Positions 31,299 through 40,259 of a stretch of DNA of 64,000 nt are shown piece by piece; within the stretch, counting starts at the first letter, position 1, and each line of letters starts with the position of its first letter. The stretch lies in the NCBI RefSeq assembly GCF_001403615.1, contig NZ_LN879454.1, positions 444,216-508,215 on the forward strand, given 5' to 3'. The position numbers and the translations under genes are program-made. The DNA comes from Desnuesiella massiliensis (GTDB taxonomy: Bacteria; Bacillota; Clostridia; Clostridiales; Clostridiaceae). The notes below the pieces were generated by a model that had not been told where the DNA came from, did no database searches, and saw nothing but the letters and a program-made list of their open reading frames with translations.

Positions 31299-31643
31299 AA
31301 TGATATATAGCAAAAACAGCGATTATAAAAGCTACGATTTATAAATTTCTTCAGAGAGCCGATGGTTGGTGAGAGTCGGTGAAAGAATAAATCCTTCCAC
31401 TTTTGGAGCTGTCGGTGATGAATCGAAAGGTTAGTAACCTTTATTTTACTAAAGTAGAGTGGCTGGTTTTTATTATTTACCAGCAATTTGGGTGGCAACG
31501 CGGATTCCTTCCGTCCCATTTACAGGGAAACAACGGTGAAACTTAACTTGTGCATACTCCAAAATGGCAGCTTTAAGCCATTAGGGTGCATGTATAAATT
31601 AATAGTTGAACTTGTTTCTCTATATGGGATGGAGGTTTTTTTA
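31299..31643 (+). promoter_or_regulatory. T-box riboswitch, probably tRNA-Ser specific
   Basis: Stem I contains CAGAGAGCCGATGGTTGGTG (AGAGAG and distal loop). A plausible specifier TCC (Ser) is at 31396-31398, followed by A. The T-box GGGTGGCAACGCGG ends at 31503. The terminator pairs CCTTCCGTCCCAT with ATGGGATGGAGG plus TTTTTTT. The terminator loop is about 100 nt because it contains a 98-bp palindromic element. It should couple serS transcription to tRNA-Ser charging. Confidence 0.9.
31524..31621 (-). repeat. 98-bp palindromic element inside the Ser T-box terminator loop
   Basis: Read on the minus strand this is a gap-free relative of 818-915. It has imperfect terminal inverted repeats (AGAGAAACAA against TTGTTTCCCT) and an inner ATGGC/GCCAT hairpin. 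It sits exactly between the two arms of the T-box terminator, so the stem of the element prolongs the terminator stem. Confidence 0.75.
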
Positions 31644-31693
31644 TTTTGATTTTAATTAATAATAATATATATATTTTATGAGGAGGAAAAAAT

Positions 31694-32971
31694 ATGTTAG
31701 ATTTAAGATTTGTAAGGGAAAATCCCGAAATTGTTAAGGAAAACATAAAAAATAAGTTTCAACATAATAAGCTAGATCTAGTAGATGAAGTAATAGCTTT
31801 GGATGTTGAGCTAAGAAATGCAAAGCACGAGGCAGAAGCCCTAAGAGCTAATAAAAATAAGATTTCAAAGCAGATTGGTGCATTAATGGCTCAAGGAAAA
31901 AAGGAAGAAGCAGAGGGGATGAAGAGGCAAGTAACTGCGGATTCTGAACATTTAGCTCAGCTAGAAATAAAAGAAGCTGAATTAGAGAAAAAAGTTAAAA
32001 ATATTATGATGGTAATTCCAAATATAATTGATCCTAGTGTTCCTATTGGTAAGGATGATAGTGAAAATGTAGAGGTAGAGCGTTACGGTGAGCCTTTTGT
32101 ACCTGATTTTGAGGTTCCATATCATGCTGAAATCATGGAAAAGCTAAGTGGTATTGATCTGGATAGCGCTAGAAAGGTTGCTGGTAATGGCTTTTACTAC
32201 TTATTAGGTAATGTGGCTAGACTTCATTCTGCAGTGATTTCTTATGCAAGAGACTTCATGATAAATCGTGGCTTTACATATTGCATTCCGCCTTTTATGA
32301 TTCGCAGCGAGGTTGTAACTGGTGTTATGAGCTTTGCAGAGATGGATGCTATGATGTATAAAATCGAAGGGGAAGATCTATATTTGATTGGAACTAGTGA
32401 GCATTCCATGATTGGTAAATTTATAGACACAATATTGCCAGAAGCTTCTCTACCTCAAACTTACACTAGCTATTCACCTTGCTTTAGAAAGGAAAAAGGA
32501 GCTCACGGTTTGGAAGAAAGAGGGGTATATAGGATTCATCAGTTTGAAAAGCAGGAAATGATCGTCCTATGTAAACCAGAAGAAAGCATGATGTGGTTTG
32601 ATAAGTTGTGGAAAGATACAGTAGATTTATTCCGCTCTTTAGATATACCAGTAAGGACTTTAGAGTGCTGCTCAGGGGACTTAGCAGATTTAAAAGTAAA
32701 ATCAATAGATGTGGAAGCTTGGTCTCCTAGACAGAAAAAATATTTTGAAGTGGGAAGCTGCTCAAACTTAGGAGACGCACAAGCACGCCGTCTAAAAATC
32801 CGTGTAGATGGTGAAAAGGGTAAATATTTTGCTCATACACTAAATAATACTGTAGTAGCACCTCCAAGAATGTTGATTGCCTTTTTAGAGAATAACTTAA
32901 ATGAGGATGGTTCTGTGAATATTCCTGTTGCATTACAACCATATATGGGTGGTATGACAGTGATTAAATAA
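31694..32971 (+). CDS. serS: Seryl-tRNA synthetase
   Basis: The 425-residue class II synthetase has the N-terminal tRNA-binding coiled coil (residues about 30-105, rich in Glu/Lys/Ala) and class II motifs 2 and 3: SPCFRKEKGAHG near residue 262 and HTLNNTVVAPPRMLIAFLEN near 378. Length is normal. It charges tRNA-Ser in the cytosol. ATG 31694 follows TGAGGAGG. Expression is under the T-box immediately upstream. It may be one of two serS copies, since the region also carries a divergent MetRS; this cannot be seen here. Confidence 0.97.
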   Translation: MLDLRFVRENPEIVKENIKNKFQHNKLDLVDEVIALDVELRNAKHEAEALRANKNKISKQIGALMAQGKKEEAEGMKRQVTADSEHLAQLEIKEAELEKKVKNIMMVIPNIIDPSVPIGKDDSENVEVERYGEPFVPDFEVPYHAEIMEKLSGIDLDSARKVAGNGFYYLLGNVARLHSAVISYARDFMINRGFTYCIPPFMIRSEVVTGVMSFAEMDAMMYKIEGEDLYLIGTSEHSMIGKFIDTILPEASLPQTYTSYSPCFRKEKGAHGLEERGVYRIHQFEKQEMIVLCKPEESMMWFDKLWKDTVDLFRSLDIPVRTLECCSGDLADLKVKSIDVEAWSPRQKKYFEVGSCSNLGDAQARRLKIRVDGEKGKYFAHTLNNTVVAPPRMLIAFLENNLNEDGSVNIPVALQPYMGGMTVIK

Positions 32972-32978
32972 TAATAAC

Positions 32979-33013
32979 AGCAGCGTATTCAATTTTAAAT
33001 TTGATGCGCTGCT
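32979..33013 (+). terminator. Hairpin after serS
   Basis: AGCAGCGTAT pairs with ATGCGCTGCT. The 3' tail is not T-rich, so terminator function is uncertain. Confidence 0.4.
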
Positions 33014-33056
33014 TGGAATATAATACAATATAGAGAAAGCTAGGCAAGATGGAAAG

Positions 33057-34028
33057 ATGAACAAAGAAATTTTAGATAAGCTAAAACAACTTACACAGGA
33101 AGAATTGGATATTGTACACGGAAGAAATGAAATTAACAAGGAATTATATATGAGTTCACAGGCATCAATAGTGGACAGTAAGAAACTTTTAGACAGCGGT
33201 AAGCTCATTGAGATTAGAATACATACTCGGTTCATTCATTTCCCCAAACACACACATAATTATGTAGAGGTTGTATATATGTGTGAAGGGCATACGGAGC
33301 ATATTATTAACGGGGATAAGGTTAAACTTAATAAAGGTGAGCTTCTTTTCCTCAATCAGAATGCCACCCAAGAAATTCTTCCTGCAGGCGAGAATGACAT
33401 TGCGGTGAACTTTATCATCCTCCCCGAATTCTTTGACCAATCACTAAAAATGATCGGTGAGGAAGAGAATATGGTGAGGAGTTTTATTATAGGATGTCTC
33501 AGAGGTAATGACTATGATATTGGATACCTGCATTTTAAAGTTACAGATATCCTGCCTATACAAAATCTTGTTGAGAATCTTATATGGACGCTTATCAATA
33601 ATCAGCAGAATAAGCGGAGTATTAATCAAGTTACAATGGGACTATTATTTTTACAACTTATGAATCATACAGACAAAGTCACCGCAGGAAAAAATCACTT
33701 TGAACATGAACTGATGCTCACTGTACTCAGGTTTATAGAGGAACACTATAAAGACGGTGAATTATCAAGTCTCGCAGAGAAATTACATTACGATTTATAT
33801 TGGCTGAGCAGAGTGACTAAGAAGCTTACAGGAAAAACTTATACTGATCTTGTGCAAACAAAGCGTCTAAATCAAGCTGCTTTTTTACTGATTAATACAA
33901 ATATGTCTGTAGCTGATGTGGGCTATGCTGTAGGTTATAATAATTTAAGCTACTTCCACCGCATTTTCAAAAGCAGGTATGTAGTTTCACCAAAGCAATA
34001 TAGATTATCGCAAAATAAAATAAAATAG
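33057..34028 (+). CDS. AraC-family regulator, probably of the rhamnose genes
   Basis: The 323-residue protein has an N-terminal cupin (HFPKHTHNYVEVVYMCEGHTE; KLNKGELLFLNQ) and a C-terminal AraC domain (LSSLAEKLHYDLYWLSRVTK; VADVGYAVGYNNLSYFHRIFKSRY). It is similar in layout to the second AraC regulator at 37730-38719 and lies directly before rhaB, so an L-rhamnose-responsive activator role is likely. ATG 33057 has only a weak site (GGAAAG). A terminator separates it from rhaB. Confidence 0.88.
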   Translation: MNKEILDKLKQLTQEELDIVHGRNEINKELYMSSQASIVDSKKLLDSGKLIEIRIHTRFIHFPKHTHNYVEVVYMCEGHTEHIINGDKVKLNKGELLFLNQNATQEILPAGENDIAVNFIILPEFFDQSLKMIGEEENMVRSFIIGCLRGNDYDIGYLHFKVTDILPIQNLVENLIWTLINNQQNKRSINQVTMGLLFLQLMNHTDKVTAGKNHFEHELMLTVLRFIEEHYKDGELSSLAEKLHYDLYWLSRVTKKLTGKTYTDLVQTKRLNQAAFLLINTNMSVADVGYAVGYNNLSYFHRIFKSRYVVSPKQYRLSQNKIK

Positions 34029-34039
34029 TTTTGCAAATA

Positions 34040-34074
34040 AGGACACTTTTTTTGGCAAATAGTGTTCTTTTTTT
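34040..34074 (+). terminator. Intrinsic terminator between araC-type gene and rhaB
   Basis: AGGACACT pairs with AGTGTTCT (one G-U) and ends in TTTTTTT. Confidence 0.8.
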
Positions 34075-34122
34075 ATGTTTTTTTTCGCTTTAAAATATTG
34101 ATATAGAGAAAGGAGGAGGGTA

Positions 34123-35532
34123 ATGGTTAAATACTATTTGGCCATAGATATCGGGGCATCCAACGGAAGACACATGCTCGGGCATCTCGAAGATGGAAAA
34201 ATGATATTGGAAGAAGTTCACCGTTTTGAAAATGGAATGAAGATGAAAGATGAAGAGCTCTGCTGGGACCTGGAAAGACTATTCAATGAAATTAAAGTTG
34301 GTATGAAGAAGTGCAAAAAAATAGGAAAGATACCTGAGAGCATAGGTATCGATACCTGGGGTGTTGACTTCGTACTTCTTGATAAAGATGATAAAGTTTT
34401 GGGCAATACAGTTGGATACAGAGACAGCCGTACAAAAGGGATAGATGGAAAAGTGTATTCCATTATTTCTGAAGAAAAGCTTTATGAAAGAACCGGAATA
34501 CAAAAACAGATTTTTAATACTATTTATCAACTGATGGCAGTGAAAGAAAAGCATTCGGAGCAACTGAAAAATGCCAAGAGTATGTTGATGATTCCAGATT
34601 ATCTGCATTTTCTTTTGAGCGGAGTTAAGAAAACGGAATATACCAATGCCACTACTACTCAGCTTGTTAGTCCCAAAACAAAAAAATGGGATAAGGAATT
34701 AATAGAATTGTTAGGGTTTCCACAGGAGATATTTGAAGATATTGTTTTGCCGGGTACAGTGCTTGGCAGTTTGACTGAGGAAGTTCAGAAGAAAGTAGGA
34801 TATGACTGTCAAGTTGTGCTCCCTGCAACACATGATACGGGTTCAGCGGTGATAGCAATGCCTTCTAATAAGGACAATTCCTTATATATTAGTTCAGGAA
34901 CTTGGTCATTGATGGGGATAGAGACAACGGAAGCAGATTGTTCTTTAAAAAGCAGAGAGCATAACTTTACAAATGAAGGTGGCTACAATTACAGGTTCAG
35001 ATACCTGAAAAATATTATGGGACTTTGGATGATTCAATTTGCAAAAAAAGAGTTTAACACATTCTACTCATTTGCGGAAGTATGTGAGCTAGCATCGACA
35101 GAAACTATAGATTCCATAGTTGATTGCAATGATGATTGCTTTTTAGCGCCTGAAAGTATGATTAACGAAATAAAGTGGTTTTGCAGAAAAACAAATCAAA
35201 GGGAACCGGTTACTGATGCTGAAATTGCTTCAGTAATATATAACAGTTTAGCTGTATGCTATGGCAACACAATTAAAGAGATAGAGAAGATGACAAGATG
35301 TTCCTATGATCACATCCATGTAATAGGGGGAGGAGCAAATGCAGAATATCTGAATCAACTTACTGCAAAGTATACTGGCAGAAAAGTTTTTGCAGGCCCA
35401 ACGGAGGCCACAGCCATTGGAAATATAATGGTTCAGATGATGAAAAATAAAGAATTCACTGATTTAAATGATGCAAGAAACTGTGTATATAAATCATTTG
35501 AAATAAAAGAATATGAAAATTATGGAGCATAA
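34123..35532 (+). CDS. rhaB: Rhamnulokinase
   Basis: The 469-residue FGGY-type kinase starts with the ASKHA phosphate loop IDIGASNGRH, has GIDTWGVDFVLLD near residue 72, ATHDTGSAV near 238, and the C-terminal HVIGGGANAEYLNQLTA. It phosphorylates L-rhamnulose to L-rhamnulose 1-phosphate. ATG 34123 follows AAAGGAGGAGGG. The genes rhaB, rhaA and rhaD run in pathway order on one strand with gaps of 50 and 22 bases. Confidence 0.95.
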   Translation: MVKYYLAIDIGASNGRHMLGHLEDGKMILEEVHRFENGMKMKDEELCWDLERLFNEIKVGMKKCKKIGKIPESIGIDTWGVDFVLLDKDDKVLGNTVGYRDSRTKGIDGKVYSIISEEKLYERTGIQKQIFNTIYQLMAVKEKHSEQLKNAKSMLMIPDYLHFLLSGVKKTEYTNATTTQLVSPKTKKWDKELIELLGFPQEIFEDIVLPGTVLGSLTEEVQKKVGYDCQVVLPATHDTGSAVIAMPSNKDNSLYISSGTWSLMGIETTEADCSLKSREHNFTNEGGYNYRFRYLKNIMGLWMIQFAKKEFNTFYSFAEVCELASTETIDSIVDCNDDCFLAPESMINEIKWFCRKTNQREPVTDAEIASVIYNSLAVCYGNTIKEIEKMTRCSYDHIHVIGGGANAEYLNQLTAKYTGRKVFAGPTEATAIGNIMVQMMKNKEFTDLNDARNCVYKSFEIKEYENYGA

Positions 35533-35582
35533 AGATTAATAATCTTTATGTGTAGAATAAGAAATAGAAGGAGGTTAGTATT

Positions 35583-36839
35583 ATGAATATGACAACGAAA
35601 CAACGTTATGAATCTGCAAGAGAAATATACAAAAGAATAGGCGTAGACACAGATATTGCTATAAAGGCTCTCAAAGAAATTCCGATATCCATGCACTGCT
35701 GGCAGGGAGATGATGTGGCCGGTTTTGAGGGAGATGGGGCGTTATCCGGCGGAATTCAGGCTACAGGAAATTATCCCGGAAAGGCCAGAAACCCAGAAGA
35801 ACTTATGGAGGATATAGATAAAGCGCTGAGCCTTATCCCTGGAGTTCACAGAATAAACCTGCATGCAAGCTATGCAATATTTGAAGATGGTGAGATGGTA
35901 GACAGGGATAAGCTTGAGCCAAAGCATTTCAAAAAATGGGTGGAATTCGCGAAAAAGAGAAACCTGGGATTAGATTTTAATCCAACATATTTTTCACATA
36001 CCAAGGCTTCAAATGCAACTTTATCCAGTGAGGATGAGGATTTACGAAAGTTCTGGATTGAGCATGGAAAGTGCTGTCTCCGTATATCAGAATATTTTGC
36101 CACAGAGCTAGGAAAACCCTGTACCATGAATATATGGATACCAGACGGCTTTAAGGATGTACCGACAGATAGGATGACACCGAGAGCAAGGTTAAAAGAT
36201 TCTTTAGATCAGATTCTCTCTATTCCTTACGATAAGAGCAAGGTATATGTAGCAGTAGAATCAAAGGTGTTTGGAATAGGCGTTGAAAGCTATACAGTAG
36301 GTTCTCATGAATTTTATATGAATTATGCTGCTAAGAATGATTTGCTTTGTCTATTGGATAATGGACATTATCATCCCACAGAATCTGTTGCAGATAAAAT
36401 ATCTTCAATGCTGCTGTTCTCAGATAAGGTAGCTCTCCATGTAACAAGACCTGTTCGCTGGGACAGCGACCACGTAGTTTTATTCGATGAAGAAACAAAG
36501 GAAATTGCTAAGGAAATTATAAGAAACGATGCAAGCAGAGTAATATTGGCACTTGATTTCTTTGATGCCAGCATAAACAGAATTTCGGCCTGGGTTGTTG
36601 GAATGAGAAATATGCAGAAGGCACTGCTTAATGCACTTTTACTTCCCAATGAAAGATTAGCCAAACTGCAGAATGACAGACAGTTTACAGAGCTTATGAT
36701 GTTACAGGAGGAGCTAAAGCTATATCCTGTAGGCGATGTATGGAACTACTTCTGTGAAATAAATATCGTTCCTCAGAAAGAAGGCTGGTTTGAAGAAGTA
36801 AATAAATATGAGAAAGACGTTTTGAGTAAGAGAAACTAA
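35583..36839 (+). CDS. rhaA: L-rhamnose isomerase
   Basis: The 418-residue TIM-barrel enzyme shows family landmarks: SMHCWQGDDVAGFE near residue 35, GIQATGNYPG, LGLDFNPTYFSH, ESKVFGIGVESYTVGSHEF and LDNGHYHPTE (metal-binding Asp/His), and VRWDSDHVV. It converts L-rhamnose to L-rhamnulose with a divalent metal. ATG 35583 follows AGGAGG. It is the second gene of the rha operon. Confidence 0.97.
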   Translation: MNMTTKQRYESAREIYKRIGVDTDIAIKALKEIPISMHCWQGDDVAGFEGDGALSGGIQATGNYPGKARNPEELMEDIDKALSLIPGVHRINLHASYAIFEDGEMVDRDKLEPKHFKKWVEFAKKRNLGLDFNPTYFSHTKASNATLSSEDEDLRKFWIEHGKCCLRISEYFATELGKPCTMNIWIPDGFKDVPTDRMTPRARLKDSLDQILSIPYDKSKVYVAVESKVFGIGVESYTVGSHEFYMNYAAKNDLLCLLDNGHYHPTESVADKISSMLLFSDKVALHVTRPVRWDSDHVVLFDEETKEIAKEIIRNDASRVILALDFFDASINRISAWVVGMRNMQKALLNALLLPNERLAKLQNDRQFTELMMLQEELKLYPVGDVWNYFCEINIVPQKEGWFEEVNKYEKDVLSKRN

Positions 36840-36861
36840 GGTTAGAAAGTGAGGATGTAAC

Positions 36862-37689
36862 ATGAGAATATTAGATGCAGAATTTGTACAAGGCTTTATC
36901 AGAATGGCAAACGACGGATGGGAACAGGGCTGGCATGAGAGAAACGGCGGTAACTTAACCTATAGAATAAAGAAAGAAGAAGTGGAATCTGTTGCCGAAA
37001 ATCTAAATAGAAATGGTGAGTGGAAGGCTATTGGTACGAGCGTGCCAAAGCTGGCAGGAGAATATTTCCTTGTAACAGGCAGCGGAAAGTATTTTAGAAA
37101 TATAATAGTTAAACCTGAGGATTCTCTTGCAGTGATAGAACTTGATGATAGAGGGGAAAGCTATAGGATCTGCTGGGGACTTGTTAATGGTGATCGCCCA
37201 ACCAGCGAACTACCTTCTCACCTCATGAATCATGAAGTGAAAATGATTGCTTCTAGTAGAAAGCATAGAGTAATATACCATGCTCATACAACTAATGTTA
37301 TTGCTCTTACTTTTGTACTTCCTTTAGAAGACAAGGTATTTACCCGGGAACTTTGGGAAATGGCTACTGAATGTCCTGTTGTTTTCCCTGACGGTGTAGG
37401 TGTAGTACCATGGATAGTTCCAGGAGGACGTGATATTGCAGTAGCTACTAGCGAATTGATGAAGAAATATGATGTTGCAATATGGGCGCATCATGGCATG
37501 TTCTGTTCAGGCGAGGATTTTGATATAACCTTTGGATTGATGCATACAGTAGAAAAATCTGCAGAGATACTTGTAAAAACGTTATCCATGAGACCGGATA
37601 AACTTCAGACTATTACTCCTCAGAATCTCAGAGACTTAGCTAAGGATTTTAAAGTAATGCTTCCTGAAGAATTTTTATATGATAAATAA
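36862..37689 (+). CDS. rhaD: Rhamnulose-1-phosphate aldolase
   Basis: The 275-residue class II aldolase has GNLTYRI near the start, the zinc-binding HAHTTNV and AHHGMFCSG motifs, and EWKAIGTSVPKL. It cleaves L-rhamnulose 1-phosphate into dihydroxyacetone phosphate and L-lactaldehyde. ATG 36862 follows GTGAGGA. It ends the rha operon at a bidirectional terminator. No lactaldehyde reductase, mutarotase (rhaM) or rhamnose permease gene accompanies it. Confidence 0.95.
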   Translation: MRILDAEFVQGFIRMANDGWEQGWHERNGGNLTYRIKKEEVESVAENLNRNGEWKAIGTSVPKLAGEYFLVTGSGKYFRNIIVKPEDSLAVIELDDRGESYRICWGLVNGDRPTSELPSHLMNHEVKMIASSRKHRVIYHAHTTNVIALTFVLPLEDKVFTRELWEMATECPVVFPDGVGVVPWIVPGGRDIAVATSELMKKYDVAIWAHHGMFCSGEDFDITFGLMHTVEKSAEILVKTLSMRPDKLQTITPQNLRDLAKDFKVMLPEEFLYDK

Positions 37690-37692
37690 CTT

Positions 37693-37730
37693 AAAAGAAA
37701 CAGGTATGGCAAATACCTGTTTCTTTGTTT
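37693..37730. terminator. Bidirectional terminator after rhaD
   Basis: AAAGAAACAGGTAT pairs perfectly with ATACCTGTTTCTTT around five bases, with T-rich tails on both strands. It separates rhaD from the convergent AraC gene. Confidence 0.85.
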
Positions 37731-38719
37731 TACGAATTATATTTTTGTCTGTATTCATTAGGCGTAACTCCAAAGTAGTCCTTAAATTTCTTATAGAAAA
37801 AATTCAGGTTTTGGTACCCTATTTCATTTGCAATCTCATAAATAGGTATATCGCTGTTAGAAAGCAGTATAGAAGAACGTGTTAGTTTTTGGGTCTGAAT
37901 AAGCTCTTTAAAAGATTTATTTGTAGTCTTTTTAATAAGTGAGCTGAGATAGTTTGGGTGAAAATTAAAATGTTCGGCTGTAGAAACTAAGGTACAAGTC
38001 ATATAGTTTTCTTCTAGGTATTGAAGTATATCTATAATAGATAAGCTTCCACTTGAATTTGTATGAGCTTGGTTTGCATCGTATTGAAAGACTTTCATCA
38101 GTTCAGTAAAGATGAGTATCATATAGCAGTTAATAATTTCATCAGAGTAAAGAGACTTGTCGAAGTATTCGCAAAGAAGTTCTTTCATAAGATTAGATAT
38201 TCTTTTATTGTTGTCTGAATTAAAGATAATGTAATTATCATGATCTTTTTTATTTGATACAGCAGTAACTAGAAATTCTGATATAATCCCCTTACTTGAT
38301 AACATGCTAAGAAAGGAGGTGGTAAAGTATTCTTTCCGCATTAGTATGTTAATAATAATATCTTCTTCTTTAGTTGGTAATATAGAATGTGGTACCCCTG
38401 TGTCTACAATACATATTTGTCCTTCTTTTAAGGTAATAACTTTATTTTTAATGGTTTCGGTAATATTGCCAGAATAAACATAGCTTAGTTCAATATAATT
38501 GTGAATATGCATTGGTACTTCTGCAAAACGTGTATGTTTAGAAACAGTAATATTTTCCCCAATGATTAAATCTTGTGAGTCGAATAAATATATTTTTTTT
38601 CCTTCGTATTCAACTAAACTGTGCTTGCTATATCTTTCTGGAAGAACTGGATTTGATCTATAATATAACTCTCTATCTGTTAGAGTTCTAAGTCTTTCAT
38701 CTAGTTCTTTATGGTTCAT
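37730..38719 (-). CDS. AraC-family regulator, probably of the PTS-rhamnosidase genes
   Basis: The 329-residue protein has a cupin (EVPMHIHNYIELSYVYSGNI; LKEGQICIVDTG) and a C-terminal AraC domain (LVSTAEHFNFHPNYLSSLIK; IYEIANEIGYQNLNFFYKKFKDYFGVTPNEYRQ). It is divergent from the PTS gene, with 166 bp between, so it is the natural candidate for controlling it. A promoter element shared by the PTS and rhamnosidase genes (38772-38838, 42073-42137) may contain its site. AGAAGG precedes ATG 38719. Confidence 0.88.
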   Translation of the reverse strand: MNHKELDERLRTLTDRELYYRSNPVLPERYSKHSLVEYEGKKIYLFDSQDLIIGENITVSKHTRFAEVPMHIHNYIELSYVYSGNITETIKNKVITLKEGQICIVDTGVPHSILPTKEEDIIINILMRKEYFTTSFLSMLSSKGIISEFLVTAVSNKKDHDNYIIFNSDNNKRISNLMKELLCEYFDKSLYSDEIINCYMILIFTELMKVFQYDANQAHTNSSGSLSIIDILQYLEENYMTCTLVSTAEHFNFHPNYLSSLIKKTTNKSFKELIQTQKLTRSSILLSNSDIPIYEIANEIGYQNLNFFYKKFKDYFGVTPNEYRQKYNS

Positions 38720-38771
38720 ATAAAAACCTTCTTTCTAGGTTTAGCATTTATATTTATATTATGATATTAAG

Positions 38772-38838
38772 TTTGGTCAGTCAACATCTTTTGTTTTGAT
38801 ATTTTCACCATGAGTATGAAAATGTTATCATTTGTACA
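38772..38838 (+). promoter_or_regulatory. Conserved regulatory element upstream of the PTS gene
   Basis: TTTGGTCAGT, TTTGTT and GAAAATGTTATCATTT in this region recur with nearly the same spacing upstream of the rhamnosidase gene (42073-42137). Within it TGAAAATGTTATCA (38817-38830) resembles a catabolite-responsive (cre) site with one deviation. Either CcpA or the divergent AraC regulator may bind. Confidence 0.5.
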
Positions 38839-38885
38839 TAGCGATAATAGATCGTGTATAAAACTTTTAATAGGGGGAATTAATT

Positions 38886-40259
38886 ATGGACCACAAGCAA
38901 GTAGCTACAGAAATATTAAAAGCTGTTGGCGGTAAAGAAAATGTAAACAGTGTAACACATTGTATGACTAGGCTTCGGTTTGTATTGAATGATGAAGAAT
39001 TAGCATCCACCGAAGAAATTAAGAAAATGAAAACTGTCAAAGGTATTGTTAGACAAGGTGGACAGTACCAAATTATTGTTGGAACGGAAGTTGATCAATT
39101 TTATCAGGCGGTAATAGCTTTAATTGGAACACAAAAAAATATGAATTCAGGTGAAATAGCAACGAAAAAGAAGAGTCTTTGGGATAATATTATAAATACG
39201 ATATCGGGTATTTTTACTCCATTCTTAGGTGTATTTGCAGCTAATGGTGTACTAAAAGGATTACTTGCAGCTGCTATAGCAACAGGTATTATGAAGCCTG
39301 AAATGGGTGTTTATATCGTGCTTAATGCAATTGCAGATTCAGTATTTTATTTTATGCCTATTCTTTTGGGGGCTGCTGCAGCAGAAAAGTTTGGTTTTAA
39401 TAAATATTTAGGAATGGTTATTGGCGGATCAATGATTTACCCATCTATTATTCAGGCTGCAAGTGTAGAAAAATTTACTTTCTTGCATATACCGATGGGT
39501 ATTGCAAATTATACAAGCACTGTATTTCCTGCAATTATAACAGTGTATGCGGCATCTTTTTTATATAAGTTGTTTAAAAGAGTTTGCCATAAAAATATTC
39601 AATTTTTTATGGTGCCATTATTAACTATGATTGTTTCTGTGCCTCTTGCACTTATAGTTATAGGGCCAGTTGTAAATACAATTTCCTCAATACTATCAAC
39701 GATTCTTAATGCAATATATAATTTTTCTCCAGTGATATGTGCACTTGCATTAGGTGGACCGTGGATGATTCTTGTAATGTTGGGTTTACATTGGGCTTTT
39801 ATTCCATTGTTTATATCTGAGCTCGCAGCAACTGGACATACCTCCATGCCGGGTTTGTTTACTGCTAATCAGTTTGCAGTTGCTGGTGCGATATTAGCGG
39901 TTGCAGTAAAATCAAAGCAGGATAAAGAATTAAAAAGTCTTGGAATATCGACAGGTATTACCTGTATTTTGGGAGTTAGTGAACCAGGAATATACGGCGT
40001 GTTACTTCCACTAAAAAAACCATTTATTACTGGTATAATTGCAGGTAGCTTAGGGGCAATACCAGCAGCATTAATGGGAACAAAAGTATATGCATTTGGA
40101 GCAACGGGTATTTTTGGATTTTTGAATTTTATTGCTCCAAATGGAATTGATATGGGATTTTATGGCGCAATAATAAGTTCTTTATTAGGTTTAATTTTGG
40201 GTTTTGTATTAACAGCTTTTTGGGGAATGCCTAAGGAGGAAAAAAGAAAATGTCTATAA
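38886..40259 (+). CDS. PTS EIIBC component, beta-glucoside/sucrose-type family
   Basis: The 457-residue protein has an N-terminal EIIB domain (residues 1-85) with phosphorylatable Cys in SVTHCMTRLRF, and a roughly ten-helix EIIC (GVFAANGVLKGLLAA; GLHWAFIPLF; GVSEPGIYGVLLPLKKPF). No EIIA domain is fused or nearby, so phosphate must come from an EIIA encoded elsewhere. By context it may import a rhamnose-containing glycoside. ATG 38886 follows AGGGGG. Its 3' end overlaps the next gene by ten bases. Confidence 0.92.
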   Translation: MDHKQVATEILKAVGGKENVNSVTHCMTRLRFVLNDEELASTEEIKKMKTVKGIVRQGGQYQIIVGTEVDQFYQAVIALIGTQKNMNSGEIATKKKSLWDNIINTISGIFTPFLGVFAANGVLKGLLAAAIATGIMKPEMGVYIVLNAIADSVFYFMPILLGAAAAEKFGFNKYLGMVIGGSMIYPSIIQAASVEKFTFLHIPMGIANYTSTVFPAIITVYAASFLYKLFKRVCHKNIQFFMVPLLTMIVSVPLALIVIGPVVNTISSILSTILNAIYNFSPVICALALGGPWMILVMLGLHWAFIPLFISELAATGHTSMPGLFTANQFAVAGAILAVAVKSKQDKELKSLGISTGITCILGVSEPGIYGVLLPLKKPFITGIIAGSLGAIPAALMGTKVYAFGATGIFGFLNFIAPNGIDMGFYGAIISSLLGLILGFVLTAFWGMPKEEKRKCL

